In this document: positions 14,694-20,130 of the stretch, one piece after another | Layout: every line of letters begins with the position of its first letter | Numbering within the stretch: position 1 is the stretch's first letter | Virus record (IMG/VR): IMGVR_UViG_3300044623_001146 | Coordinates: 1 to 26,935 of that record | Origin: a virus | DNA length: 26,935 nucleotides | Reading direction: 5' to 3' (one strand) | The notes under the pieces: generated by a model | What the model saw: the letters and a program-made list of their open reading frames with translations, nothing else | Databases searched by the model: none | What the model was told of the DNA's origin: nothing | Made by a program: the position numbers and the translations under genes

Positions 14694-14717
14694 TTGTTGG
14701 GAATTTCTTCCCAACAA
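14694..14717 (-). terminator. Stem-loop after tmRNA
   Basis: TTGTTGGGAA and TTCCCAACAA form a perfect 10-bp stem with a GAAA tetraloop just 3' of the tmRNA pseudoknot. No good U-run follows, so it may be a 3' stabiliser or processing element rather than a true terminator; tRNA-Leu begins 15 bases on. Confidence 0.6.
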
Positions 14718-14930
14718 CCGTGATCCGTTCAGTCGCCGGTGGATCAAGCCCCACTGCTTTAAGCAGCCATTGCTAATTGGTTAGCAATCATGGTTTGCAA
14801 CGGTTTATTTGCGACACTTGTTACCCGTGTCGGCCATCTCCTCTAATGTATATCTTTACTATTCGATTCTAGTTCGGCCCCGTAAGTGTTTGAATGGAGC
14901 CGGCGGTTACTGCCACCGCGTGATATATAA
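14717..14930 (-). ncRNA. ssrA: Circularly permuted (two-piece) tmRNA
   Basis: Rescues stalled ribosomes. Minus-strand order is 3' half first: T-arm GCGGT-GGCAGTA-ACCGC (14919-14903), then acceptor CGGCTCC and discriminator A (14902-14895), a 13-base intervening segment, then 5' acceptor GGGGCCG (14881-14875), which pairs with CGGCUCC. A tmRNA-like D region follows (CTAGAATCGAATAG). The resume site is GTC-GCA (14812-14810) and the tag reads ANKPLQTMIANQLAMAA followed by TAA (14761-14759), with its typical small hydrophobic end. CTGCT/AGCAG pairs around the stop. An H-type pseudoknot follows: TGATCC/GGATCA with ACCG/CGGT. GATATA and TATATC could form helix P2. The T-loop is atypical. Outer ends are approximate. 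Confidence 0.9.
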
Positions 14931-14965
14931 AGTTTAATATTAGTATCAACAATGACAAAGTGTAT

Positions 14966-15265
14966 TTAGGAAGTTGTCTTCAACTTCCGCTTGTTAGCAG
15001 CATCCTTAATAGCCAATGCATATAAGGCGTAATTTTTATCAACTTCATTTCTGATAGTTTTTGTACTGAAAAGGTCCAAACTTTTCAAACTTTTAATCAT
15101 AGATGCTTGATTTCTATTGAACTCATGAAGCTTTTCATTTTCTTTTTTGAGTTCCGCATTTTCTTTCTCTAATCGTTCAATTTCACAAGCACATATAGAA
15201 ATTTCTTCTACTAATTTCACAATTACAGGCGATACGGTTTCACCAGGTCCAGTATCTTCATTCAT
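14966..15265 (-). CDS. Coiled-coil unknown protein, 99 aa
   Basis: From MNEDTGPGETVSPVIVKLVE at 15265, overlapping the stop of the upstream gene; GGGTAAAG precedes the ATG. A leucine/glutamate heptad segment (EIERLEKENAELKKENEKLH) spans about residues 28-55, so it likely dimerises. The C-terminus is basic (KDAANKRKLK). A longer frame runs up to 15367 but only through the preceding gene. Function unknown. Confidence 0.65.
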   Translation of the reverse strand: MNEDTGPGETVSPVIVKLVEEISICACEIERLEKENAELKKENEKLHEFNRNQASMIKSLKSLDLFSTKTIRNEVDKNYALYALAIKDAANKRKLKTTS

Positions 15266-15446
15266 CTTTACCCTTTCCCCATCCCGTTCCATGCTTGTAT
15301 GCATTGATGATATCGTCTGTGTATTTACCTGATGCTTTGAGTACTCGAATTTCTTCGGCAGCATCACGACACATATCGTAAACTTCTTGGTTTACTGTGC
15401 GCCACTTGTCAGCCATATTTCGTAATCTTGTTTCTATATCATTCAT
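15258..15446 (-). CDS. Small unknown protein with promoter-adjacent start
   Basis: 62 residues, MNDIETRLRNMADKWRTVNQ followed by EVYDMCRDAAEEIRVLKA. The LR..A.W...N.......AA.EI..L pattern is common in small phage proteins of unknown role, and resembles the 15480-15779 product. A TATAAATA box ends eight bases upstream of the ATG and there is no ribosome site. Followed by a coupled overlap with the coiled-coil gene. Confidence 0.65.
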   Translation of the reverse strand: MNDIETRLRNMADKWRTVNQEVYDMCRDAAEEIRVLKASGKYTDDIINAYKHGTGWGKGKDE

Positions 15447-15453
15447 AGCGTTT

Positions 15454-15461
15454 TATTTATA
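15454..15461 (-). promoter_or_regulatory. T4-type late promoter TATAAATA, minus strand
   Basis: Exact late consensus. Its 3' end is eight bases before the ATG at 15446, leaving room for only a very short leader. Confidence 0.6.
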
Positions 15462-15479
15462 TCAAAGGCGTACTTTGCT

Positions 15480-15779
15480 TCATGCTCCGCGTGGGCCACC
15501 TGCCGTATGCGTATGCTCGGTGTCCCACGGGGGACACTTGCTCATTCTCTCTGCATCCTTGGCATAAAAAGTCATCTTCAATTCATAGTAGTCTCTCTCC
15601 TTAGTAAGAAACTGAATTCGATCCGAAGCCTCCCTCAGGAGATCGCGCACCACCTTGTGTGCAAAATCTGAATGTTCCTCTAGACGAGCCACAAGAGTAG
15701 ATGCGTCATTGATTGGTGCATTGTCATTTGTCATTGTCATGGCAATCTTTTCTCCAAGTGTGGGTGGTTTAATTCTCAT
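15480..15779 (-). CDS. Unknown protein, 99 aa
   Basis: MRIKPPTLGEKIAMTMTNDN, then a helical middle (HKVVRDLLREASDRIQFLTK followed by ERDYYELKMTFYAKDAERM) and a polar tail with CPPWDTEHTHTAGG. The ARLEEHSD..A...LREA.DRI..L pattern recalls small phage proteins annotated as restriction-alleviation-like or unknown, and is similar to 15258-15446. It overlaps the upstream gene by 11 bases. No function assigned. Confidence 0.65.
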   Translation of the reverse strand: MRIKPPTLGEKIAMTMTNDNAPINDASTLVARLEEHSDFAHKVVRDLLREASDRIQFLTKERDYYELKMTFYAKDAERMSKCPPWDTEHTHTAGGPRGA

Positions 15780-16008
15780 TGGTGTTCTCGTCCTGTGCTA
15801 ACTTAAAAAAAATATCGTGGTGTTTGTGAAGAATCTTTTCGTAACTCTTTGCTACAGATTCCTCGTGTTTATATAACGCTTTTAATTCGTTAAGTTCATA
15901 GGCAAGTTGCACAACATCCTCACGGAGTGTTTTAATCGTTTGCAATAGAACATCAGTAGGCGGAACTGCATCACCATGATCGTTATCTCCGACAAATATA
16001 TCAGCCAT
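15769..16008 (-). CDS. Small coiled-coil unknown protein
   Basis: 79 residues; MADIFVGDNDHGDAVPPTDV followed by a single long helix with heptad-like leucines (LLQTIKTLREDVVQLAYELN). AGGAAAG lies upstream of the ATG. It starts five bases after the end of the membrane-protein gene and overlaps the next gene by 11 bases. No family recognised. Confidence 0.65.
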   Translation of the reverse strand: MADIFVGDNDHGDAVPPTDVLLQTIKTLREDVVQLAYELNELKALYKHEESVAKSYEKILHKHHDIFFKLAQDENTNEN

Positions 16009-16012
16009 TGAT

Positions 16013-16201
16013 TTACTTTCCTACAGTAATGGTAATCTTCTGACAGAGTTGCAGACTCATGAGAAACAATGTACTAGCGGCAAAGGTGAGCATGGCTATA
16101 ATAGCCAAGTCAAGCAGTACAGAGAATACACCCGGTGGGGGCATTAGTGAAAGAGTATAACGCTTGTAAGCAGGCTTAGTGATTTTCTTTTTAGTAGTCA
16201 T
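16013..16201 (-). CDS. Single-pass membrane protein, 62 aa
   Basis: Basic cytoplasmic N-terminus (MTTKKKITKPAYKRYTLSLM) and one hydrophobic helix, VFSVLLDLAIIAMLTFAAST, running into LFLMSLQLC. AAGGAA precedes the ATG, which overlaps the stop of the phosphoesterase gene (ATGA). Likely an inner-membrane peptide; role unknown. Confidence 0.68.
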   Translation of the reverse strand: MTTKKKITKPAYKRYTLSLMPPPGVFSVLLDLAIIAMLTFAASTLFLMSLQLCQKITITVGK

Positions 16202-16755
16202 GTGTTTTCCTTGTGATGAAGTGCGGCAACGCGGTTTCGTATCTCATCGATACTTATTGGAGTATACCCGATTCTCTCTACACAGCAAGAGAAATATCTG
16301 AGATCTGTCACGCCTTCTACAAGCATCACTTCTTCGGCGTGTAGGTGAGCATGTATGTTCAACCAAAATGCATTTCGTTTGGCTCTCCATAGAGACACAG
16401 GATGAATAGGAATATGCGACAGAACTTCATTGTCGAGTTTGTGATATGCACGAACATCTCGAAAGTATTTAGCATACTGCGACAAAGGCAGATCATCGTG
16501 GTTGCCCTTGATGAGAATCTTTGAGCCATTGAGTGATCCAAGGATTTTTAGATCTTTAGGCTTAAATGCCACATCGCCCATGACATAAACCTTATCGCCC
16601 TTGCGAACGGTATTATTCCAGTTTGCCACCATGACTGCATCACCTTCTTCGGCACAAGAATATGGACGAACCTTTTCGCCATTTGCACGAACAAAGCGAT
16701 ACATGGCTTCGTGTCCGAAGTGAGTACAACCTATGAAATATGTACATGCGCTCAT
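16198..16755 (-). CDS. Calcineurin-like metallophosphoesterase
   Basis: 185 residues. Motifs in order: FIGCTHFGHEAMYRF (usual D-x-H with the aspartate replaced by Cys), VYVMGDVAFKPKDL (GD), ILIKGNHDDLPL (GNHD), VLSHIPIHPV and LNIHAHLHAEE (H-x-H), and a final GYTPISIDEI typical of this subgroup of phage/bacterial phosphoesterases. They build a two-metal site for phosphodiester or nucleotide hydrolysis. All ligands but the first aspartate are present. Coupled at both ends by ATGA overlaps with small membrane-protein genes. Substrate unknown. Confidence 0.88.
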   Translation of the reverse strand: MSACTYFIGCTHFGHEAMYRFVRANGEKVRPYSCAEEGDAVMVANWNNTVRKGDKVYVMGDVAFKPKDLKILGSLNGSKILIKGNHDDLPLSQYAKYFRDVRAYHKLDNEVLSHIPIHPVSLWRAKRNAFWLNIHAHLHAEEVMLVEGVTDLRYFSCCVERIGYTPISIDEIRNRVAALHHKENT

Positions 16756-16874
16756 GTGTTTCCCCTAAATGCGCGGATGGCAATAGACACCACAACGGCA
16801 AAAACAGCAGAAAGTATTGCAAGACCGACTACAAGGACAAACATAGTAGCAATAAAACTTATAAAATTATCCAT
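16752..16874 (-). CDS. Small membrane protein, 40 aa
   Basis: Reads MDNFISFIATMFVLVVGLAI then LSAVFAVVVSIAIRAFRGNT. One long hydrophobic helix ends in basic residues. AAGGAA lies upstream of the ATG and the TGA overlaps the phosphoesterase start (ATGA), which supports it despite the short length. Probably an inner-membrane peptide. Confidence 0.7.
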   Translation of the reverse strand: MDNFISFIATMFVLVVGLAILSAVFAVVVSIAIRAFRGNT

Positions 16875-16886
16875 GATATATTTCCT

Positions 16887-17165
16887 TTATGCACAAATAA
16901 TTTTTACTGCCAACCGTCCTTCAGTCTCCGACTTTATAATTTCTATAGATTTGACTATGCCACAATCTTTAGTATCAAGCAAAGGATCTCCAACTTGAAT
17001 ATATGGCCCACCTTCAAAATCGATCATATACAAACCAGAAACATCCTCAGACAATCCGGCGCATCTATAGTATTCCGTTTCTCCTTCAACAATAAAAGAA
17101 CCATCGGCTTGTTCAGTTATTGTGCGGATTTGACCATACCTAGATTTTATATTTTTAGTATTCAT
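16887..17165 (-). CDS. Unknown protein starting at a tRNA 3' end
   Basis: 92 residues, MNTKNIKSRYGQIRTITEQA, then beta-rich sequence (GSFIVEGETEYYRCAGL, GLYMIDFEGGPYIQVGD). The ATG lies two bases after the discriminator of tRNA-Gly (A-TT-ATG), so upstream bases are tRNA and no Shine-Dalgarno is possible; the next Met is near residue 47. Likely leaderless after tRNA processing. No family recognised. Confidence 0.65.
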   Translation of the reverse strand: MNTKNIKSRYGQIRTITEQADGSFIVEGETEYYRCAGLSEDVSGLYMIDFEGGPYIQVGDPLLDTKDCGIVKSIEIIKSETEGRLAVKIICA

Positions 17166-17167
17166 AA

Positions 17168-17239
17168 TGCGGTAGAAGAGAATCGAACTCTTGTGTCAGG
17201 TTTGGAAAACCAGCGTAATGGCCATTATACGACAACCGC
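17168..17239 (-). tRNA. tRNA-Gly (anticodon TCC)
   Basis: 5' GCGGTTG with 3' CTACCGC (one T-T mismatch), D-arm TCGTATAATGGCCATTACG very like phage T4 tRNA-Gly, anticodon loop TTTCCAA (TCC), T-stem AAGAG/CTCTT with TTCGATT. The anticodon stem also has one T-T mismatch. Discriminator A, then TT directly before an ATG; no CCA. Confidence 0.88.
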
Positions 17240-17247
17240 CAACAAAG

Positions 17248-17321
17248 TACTCCCACGGGGACTCGAACCCCGACTCTTCGCCTTGAAAGGGCGGTGATTT
17301 AGCCGGTTAATCTATGGGAGC
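17248..17321 (-). tRNA. tRNA-Glu (anticodon TTC)
   Basis: Acceptor GCTCCCA/TGGGAGT, anticodon region CACCGCCCTTTCAAGGCG as in bacterial Glu tRNAs (TTC), T-stem CGGGG/CCCCG with TTCGAGT. Discriminator A, then CTT; no CCA. Confidence 0.92.
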
Positions 17322-17376
17322 AGAAAGCCCCAAACAAACTTCATTATATATCGCCGGGGCCCAGCGGATGTAATTA

Positions 17377-17913
17377 TCAGCATGTCTGCGTTCTATTGCA
17401 GACCTTAGAGCAGTAATCGTACATCGCGATACCGCTTGCTGTACCAACATTGAGACTTCTGACAGATCCATATTGCTTAATATACACCATTTCATCACAC
17501 AAGTCAATCAGATTATGTGGAAGTCCAATTTGTTCTTGACCAAACATCATCAGCACAGGACGAGATTGTGGCCAAACAAATTCATCAATACTTTTGGCTT
17601 TACCAATATTGTCCACTCCAACAACATACATTCCACGCATGGCTTCTAACAATTCTTCCTCTTGTTTGAATTGTCTAAAATGCGTATAGTGATGTGTACC
17701 TACAGTACCTCTACGATCATATTGTTTGTGACCATAGATCCAAACTTCTTTTGCAAGAAAAGCGTTTGCATTTCTAATGACCGTGGCAATATTAAAATCA
17801 TTGCCAAGATTGCTGCATAGTACAGTAAAATTATTTCTCTTAGAATCAAGATTGGCAACAATGTCATCGTGATTCCAATAATGATAATGATCTATGATAT
17901 TGCGAGTTTCCAT
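17377..17913 (-). CDS. SPOUT (TrmH/SpoU) RNA 2'-O-methyltransferase
   Basis: 178 residues with the three SPOUT motifs: FNIATVIRNANAFLAKEVWI (motif 1, with the catalytic-type Arg), PVLMMFGQEQIGLPHNLI (motif 2) and YGSVRSLNVGTASGIAMYDY (motif 3, the knot that binds SAM). Family members methylate 2'-OH groups in tRNA (Gm18, Cm/Um34) or rRNA. The location between tRNA-Ile and tRNA-Glu suggests a tRNA target, though an rRNA target is possible. The ATG lies two bases after the tRNA-Ile discriminator with no ribosome site; the next Met is far inside. It lacks an N-terminal substrate-binding domain, as in short TrmH/TrmL forms. Confidence 0.9.
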   Translation of the reverse strand: METRNIIDHYHYWNHDDIVANLDSKRNNFTVLCSNLGNDFNIATVIRNANAFLAKEVWIYGHKQYDRRGTVGTHHYTHFRQFKQEEELLEAMRGMYVVGVDNIGKAKSIDEFVWPQSRPVLMMFGQEQIGLPHNLIDLCDEMVYIKQYGSVRSLNVGTASGIAMYDYCSKVCNRTQTC

Positions 17914-17915
17914 AA

Positions 17916-17987
17916 TACGCGATCCAGGAATCGAACCTGATTGAACCCGTTATAAGCGGGTCTGCGAAAACCGTCCGCCCATCGCGC
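17916..17987 (-). tRNA. tRNA-Ile (anticodon TAT)
   Basis: Acceptor GCGCGAT/ATCGCGT, anticodon stem ACCCG/CGGGT around CTTATAA (TAT, reads AUA), T-stem TCAGG/CCTGG with TTCGATT. Discriminator A, then TT and the ATG of the methyltransferase gene; no CCA. Confidence 0.9.
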
Positions 17988-18013
17988 TTGTTACTACTAC
18001 TGTATTATACTGA

Positions 18014-18280
18014 TTATTCTGTTTCTGTCAACGATGGAATCAGTACAATTTTTGATTTTTTGTTGTTTGCATGGCCAGAAGAATTCTTAATAAAGTAATT
18101 ACTCTTCTGGCGATCATCATCGTGGCCCAATCTATAATTGATAGATTCTACGCCAAGATCTTTGATGTGCTTTTCTGCAATCGCATTGTTAAAACCAAAT
18201 CGAATAATTTCTTCGGCAATTCTTAGTGCATCTGCTTCATTGCCATTAATCGGAATATCAATATGAAGTCTGTATGTCAT
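18014..18280 (-). CDS. Unknown protein, 88 aa
   Basis: MTYRLHIDIPINGNEADALR then IAEEIIRFGFNNAIAEKHIK. The alternation of a strand (YRLHIDI) with helices recalls a small ferredoxin-like fold, followed by a polar, basic tail. The ATG overlaps the stop of the upstream gene (ATGA), giving a two-gene unit. No family recognised. Confidence 0.65.
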   Translation of the reverse strand: MTYRLHIDIPINGNEADALRIAEEIIRFGFNNAIAEKHIKDLGVESINYRLGHDDDRQKSNYFIKNSSGHANNKKSKIVLIPSLTETE

Positions 18281-18636
18281 TCTTTGTATTCTTTCTTATC
18301 GTGCCAATATTCGTAATCGTTTTCTACGCCATGTCGAGTCTTCAAATCAATGTATTGAAAAACTGCCAATTCTTCTATGAAGCGATCTATCATACCAATA
18401 GATGTTTCATTGATAGGCCACTCATGTGGACCTGTTTCATTTCTATCACACGATTTGCATTTATCCGGATTCCGTTTGCAAATTTCCATTTCAGCAACTA
18501 TGAGATCGCCCATCTTGACCATATTCAAAAGAATCTCAAGTGCTTTTGCGCTTTGGTAATATAGATCTTTTTTAGGAAGTTCTTGCTCTTGGCGTGCGAG
18601 ATTGCGAAGTTCGTAACACATTTCTTGAATACGCAT
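18277..18636 (-). CDS. Unknown protein, 119 aa
   Basis: Mostly helical, MRIQEMCYELRNLARQEQEL, with CKRNPDKCKSCDRNETGPHE in the middle, where three cysteines and a histidine could bind a metal. AAGGAG lies upstream of the ATG and a GCTAAATA box lies about 30 bases further up. Coupled to the 18280 gene. Function unknown. Confidence 0.68.
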   Translation of the reverse strand: MRIQEMCYELRNLARQEQELPKKDLYYQSAKALEILLNMVKMGDLIVAEMEICKRNPDKCKSCDRNETGPHEWPINETSIGMIDRFIEELAVFQYIDLKTRHGVENDYEYWHDKKEYKE

Positions 18637-18666
18637 ATGATACTCCTTAATATAGATGTCTGATAT

Positions 18667-18674
18667 TATTTAGC
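18667..18674 (-). promoter_or_regulatory. Late-promoter-like box GCTAAATA
   Basis: Minus-strand GCTAAATA upstream of the ribosome site of the 18636 gene; identical to the box upstream of the 11986 gene. Confidence 0.4.
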
Positions 18675-18697
18675 ATCAACAACAATCAAAACACAAG

Positions 18698-18771
18698 CGT
18701 TCCCGGCTGGATTCGAACCAGCGACCATCAGATTAGAAATCTGATGCTCTATCCAACTGAGCTACGGGAAC
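18698..18771 (-). tRNA. tRNA-Arg (anticodon TCT)
   Basis: Acceptor GTTCCCG/CGGGAAC, D-arm AGCTCAGTTGGATAGAGC, anticodon stem TCAGA/TCTGA around TTTCTAA (TCT, reads AGA), T-stem GCTGG/CCAGC with TTCGAAT. Discriminator G, then CTT; no CCA. Confidence 0.95.
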
Positions 18772-18776
18772 AAAAA

Positions 18777-18806
18777 ACAATACGGCTGCTTTCGCACCCG
18801 TATTGT
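18777..18806 (-). terminator. Rho-independent terminator, minus strand
   Basis: ACAATACGG and CCGTATTGT form a 9-bp stem with a 12-base loop, followed by TTTTTTG on the minus strand. It ends the 18820-19137 unit just before tRNA-Arg. Confidence 0.75.
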
Positions 18807-18819
18807 ATCACAAATTTAA

Positions 18820-19137
18820 TTAAGCGTCAACTAACTTCAATTCAGGAACCGAAAGTTCTTGCGGGGTCGGAACAATGAGGCCATTACCAAATGCGCCATT
18901 GTAATGATTTGCAAGATCAGTCTTTGCTTCCACACTCCACACAATGGTATTGGTATTAATGAAAATACCATTTTCAGTGTTGCCATATGGAATCCAAGGT
19001 GCCATTCCCAATTCTCCCTTACCGGCTGGAATCAGAATCGCTGCTCCCTTTAGGAGAAGACCTCCGTCCTGTTCTTCCACCTTTGCGATTATCTGCTCCC
19101 CCGTCATCAGTCCCACAATCTGGATCTCGTTCTTCAT
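18820..19137 (-). CDS. Possible LSm/Sm-like small protein
   Basis: 105 residues: MKNEIQIVGLMTGEQIIAKV, then EEQDGGLLLKGAAILIPAGK. A first strand, then G-E-x-I-I-A-x-V-E, resembles the Sm1 motif and beta-barrel of LSm-like proteins reported in marine T4-like phages. The C-terminal half (GIFINTNTIVWSVEAKTDLA) ends in an acidic tail. AAGGAAT precedes the ATG. It overlaps the upstream gene by 119 bases in another frame. The LSm assignment is tentative; if right, it might bind RNA. Confidence 0.72.
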   Translation of the reverse strand: MKNEIQIVGLMTGEQIIAKVEEQDGGLLLKGAAILIPAGKGELGMAPWIPYGNTENGIFINTNTIVWSVEAKTDLANHYNGAFGNGLIVPTPQELSVPELKLVDA

Positions 19138-19243
19138 GATGTATTCCTTTCTTATTGAATATCATGTCGTAGTTTTTTGAGTACTTTTCCCAATCAACTT
19201 TTCTGTATGAGTCGCCTTTGCCAGCGCCATTTTTGCCTGCCAT
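19019..19243 (-). CDS. Small basic phage protein with long out-of-frame overlap
   Basis: 74 residues: MAGKNGAGKGDSYRKVDWEK followed by YSKNYDMIFNKK. The first 32 residues match a short protein common in tailed phages that begins MAG(K/R)NGKGD and usually ends soon after YDxIF. AGGAGG precedes the ATG with good spacing. Here no stop follows IFNKK, and the frame runs a further 42 residues into the 19137 gene, giving a Gly/Ser/Arg-rich tail. The overlapping tail is probably not under strong selection. Function unknown. Confidence 0.75.
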   Translation of the reverse strand: MAGKNGAGKGDSYRKVDWEKYSKNYDMIFNKKGIHHEERDPDCGTDDGGADNRKGGRTGRRSSPKGSSDSDSSR

Positions 19244-19258
19244 AAAAGACCTCCTGAA

Positions 19259-19330
19259 AGCTACTTACTGGACTCGAACCAGCAACCTGTGCTTTACAAA
19301 AGCACTGCTCTACCATTGAGCTAAAGTAGC
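19259..19330 (-). tRNA. tRNA-Thr (anticodon TGT)
   Basis: Acceptor GCTACTT/AAGTAGC, D-arm AGCTCAATGGTAGAGC, anticodon stem GTGCT/AGCAC around TTTGTAA (TGT, reads ACA), T-stem GCTGG/CCAGT with TTCGAGT. Discriminator T, then TTC; no CCA. Confidence 0.94.
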
Positions 19331-19333
19331 GAA

Positions 19334-19404
19334 TTGCCCTGCCTGGATTCGAACCAAGACAAAAACCTTCAAAGGGTTCGGTGCTACCGTTACACCACAA
19401 GGCA
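19334..19404 (-). tRNA. tRNA-Gln (anticodon TTG)
   Basis: Acceptor TGCCTTG/CAGGGCA, D-arm GGTGTAACGGTAGCACC, anticodon stem GAACC/GGTTT around CTTTGAA (TTG, reads CAA), T-stem CTTGG/CCAGG with TTCGAAT. Discriminator A, then TTC; no CCA. Three bases separate it from tRNA-Thr. Confidence 0.93.
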
Positions 19405-19406
19405 AT

Positions 19407-19435
19407 AGAAAAGACGGAGTTATTTATGCTCCGTC
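19407..19435 (-). terminator. Terminator hairpin with a late-promoter box in its loop
   Basis: GACGGAG and CTCCGTC form a 7-bp stem (19435-19413), followed by TTTTCTAT on the minus strand, ending the 19458-19718 gene. The loop contains CATAAATA (19428-19421), a late-promoter-like box that could restart transcription into tRNA-Gln and tRNA-Thr. Confidence 0.65.
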
Positions 19436-19457
19436 CTTTCGTTCACACAACTAGGTA

Positions 19458-19718
19458 TTAGCGAGTATCGCCAATACGGTAGTTCGAAGGACCAACGAGT
19501 CGAACACGCTTCATGCTGTAGCGAGTAGTACCTTCTCGCGTAGTGTGCGATACGATACGCCAGTTACCATAACGCTCAACAGTTTCCTTGATAGAACTAA
19601 TCGTTGCGCGAAAGTTCTTAACATCAAACAGTTGACGAGCCTGTGCAGAGGTGAGTCCGCGGCCGCTGTGCAGGTAATTCAAAACACGATCCTTCTTACT
19701 AGTAATGGTGGTTGTCAT
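19458..19718 (-). CDS. Winged-helix DNA-binding protein
   Basis: 86 residues. KKDRVLNYLHSGRGLTSAQA, then RQLFDVKNFRATISSIKETV, is the helix-turn-helix of a small winged-helix domain (residues about 9-48), with a wing-like beta hairpin in NWRIVSHTTREGTTRYSM. Similar proteins are common in phages with no known target and may act as regulators. AAGGA precedes the ATG. It is flanked by tRNA-Gln and tRNA-Lys. Confidence 0.78.
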   Translation of the reverse strand: MTTTITSKKDRVLNYLHSGRGLTSAQARQLFDVKNFRATISSIKETVERYGNWRIVSHTTREGTTRYSMKRVRLVGPSNYRIGDTR

Positions 19719-19789
19719 AAACCAATCCTTTCGTTACGGCATCAATAAATGGTAATACAAATTTGCCGAAAATCTGTATACACTGGAAG

Positions 19790-19861
19790 TGCCTCCAGTA
19801 GGGATTGAACCTACGACCTATCGGTTAAAAGCCGACTGCTCTACCGCTGAGCTATAGAGGC
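19790..19861 (-). tRNA. tRNA-Lys (anticodon TTT)
   Basis: Acceptor GCCTCTA/TGGAGGC, D-arm AGCTCAGCGGTAGAGC, anticodon stem GTCGG/CCGAT around CTTTTAA (TTT), T-stem GTAGG/CCTAC with TTCAATC. Discriminator A, then CTT; no CCA. Confidence 0.95.
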
Positions 19862-19880
19862 ATAAAACGGTTTTAAAGAT

Positions 19881-20130
19881 CCGTAAACTTTAGACGGTTA
19901 AGTTCGTTGTGAAAGTTGCCCGTAAACTTTCTCACACCGCCGAGAAACAAGTCTTCTCAGAAACTTTTTGCAACCATTTCATTCTTGGCTTAGTTGCTAG
20001 GTAGATGAGAGTTATCTCACCTAATGTTGCCCTGATCGTGTTCGCTAAAACACGCAATGTATGGCTAATATATATCATCTTGGCTTAGGGCATTGCCCGT
20101 TTTAAGAAACTATTAAAAGATACATTGCAT
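19881..20130 (-). ncRNA. Candidate structured RNA, about 250 nt
   Basis: No ORF. On the minus strand an 8-bp helix GCAATGTA/TACATTGC (20128-20121 with 20061-20054) encloses 59 nt. Local hairpins follow: CGTGTT/AACACG (20054-20037), TGAGA/TCTCA (20019-20006), GCAAC/GTTGC (19997-19970), CTGAGAA/TTCTCGG (19960-19940), GAAAGTT/AACTTTC with a 7-nt loop (19931-19911) and CCGT/ACGG (19897-19881). Two pairs of direct repeats occur: CTAAGCCAAGA twice and AAAGTTTACGG twice. It lies just upstream of tRNA-Lys. It does not look like tmRNA, RNase P, 6S or SRP RNA to me. Strand is inferred from neighbours. Confidence 0.5.

Noticed and set aside
16740-17297. Plus-strand open frame of 185 codons
   Set aside because: It runs across two tRNA genes and antisense to the 16874 and 17165 genes, which have better starts and context.
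17327-17360. GCCCC/GGGGC hairpin after the SPOUT gene
   Set aside because: Loop of 24 bases and only three U residues after it; too weak to call a terminator.
17307-17507. Minus-strand open frame overlapping the SPOUT methyltransferase
   Set aside because: It lies in another frame over conserved motif 3 of the methyltransferase and has no support of its own.
19881-20090. CRISPR-like direct repeats
   Set aside because: Only two copies of each repeat, 11 bases long with unequal spacing; they fit RNA helices better.
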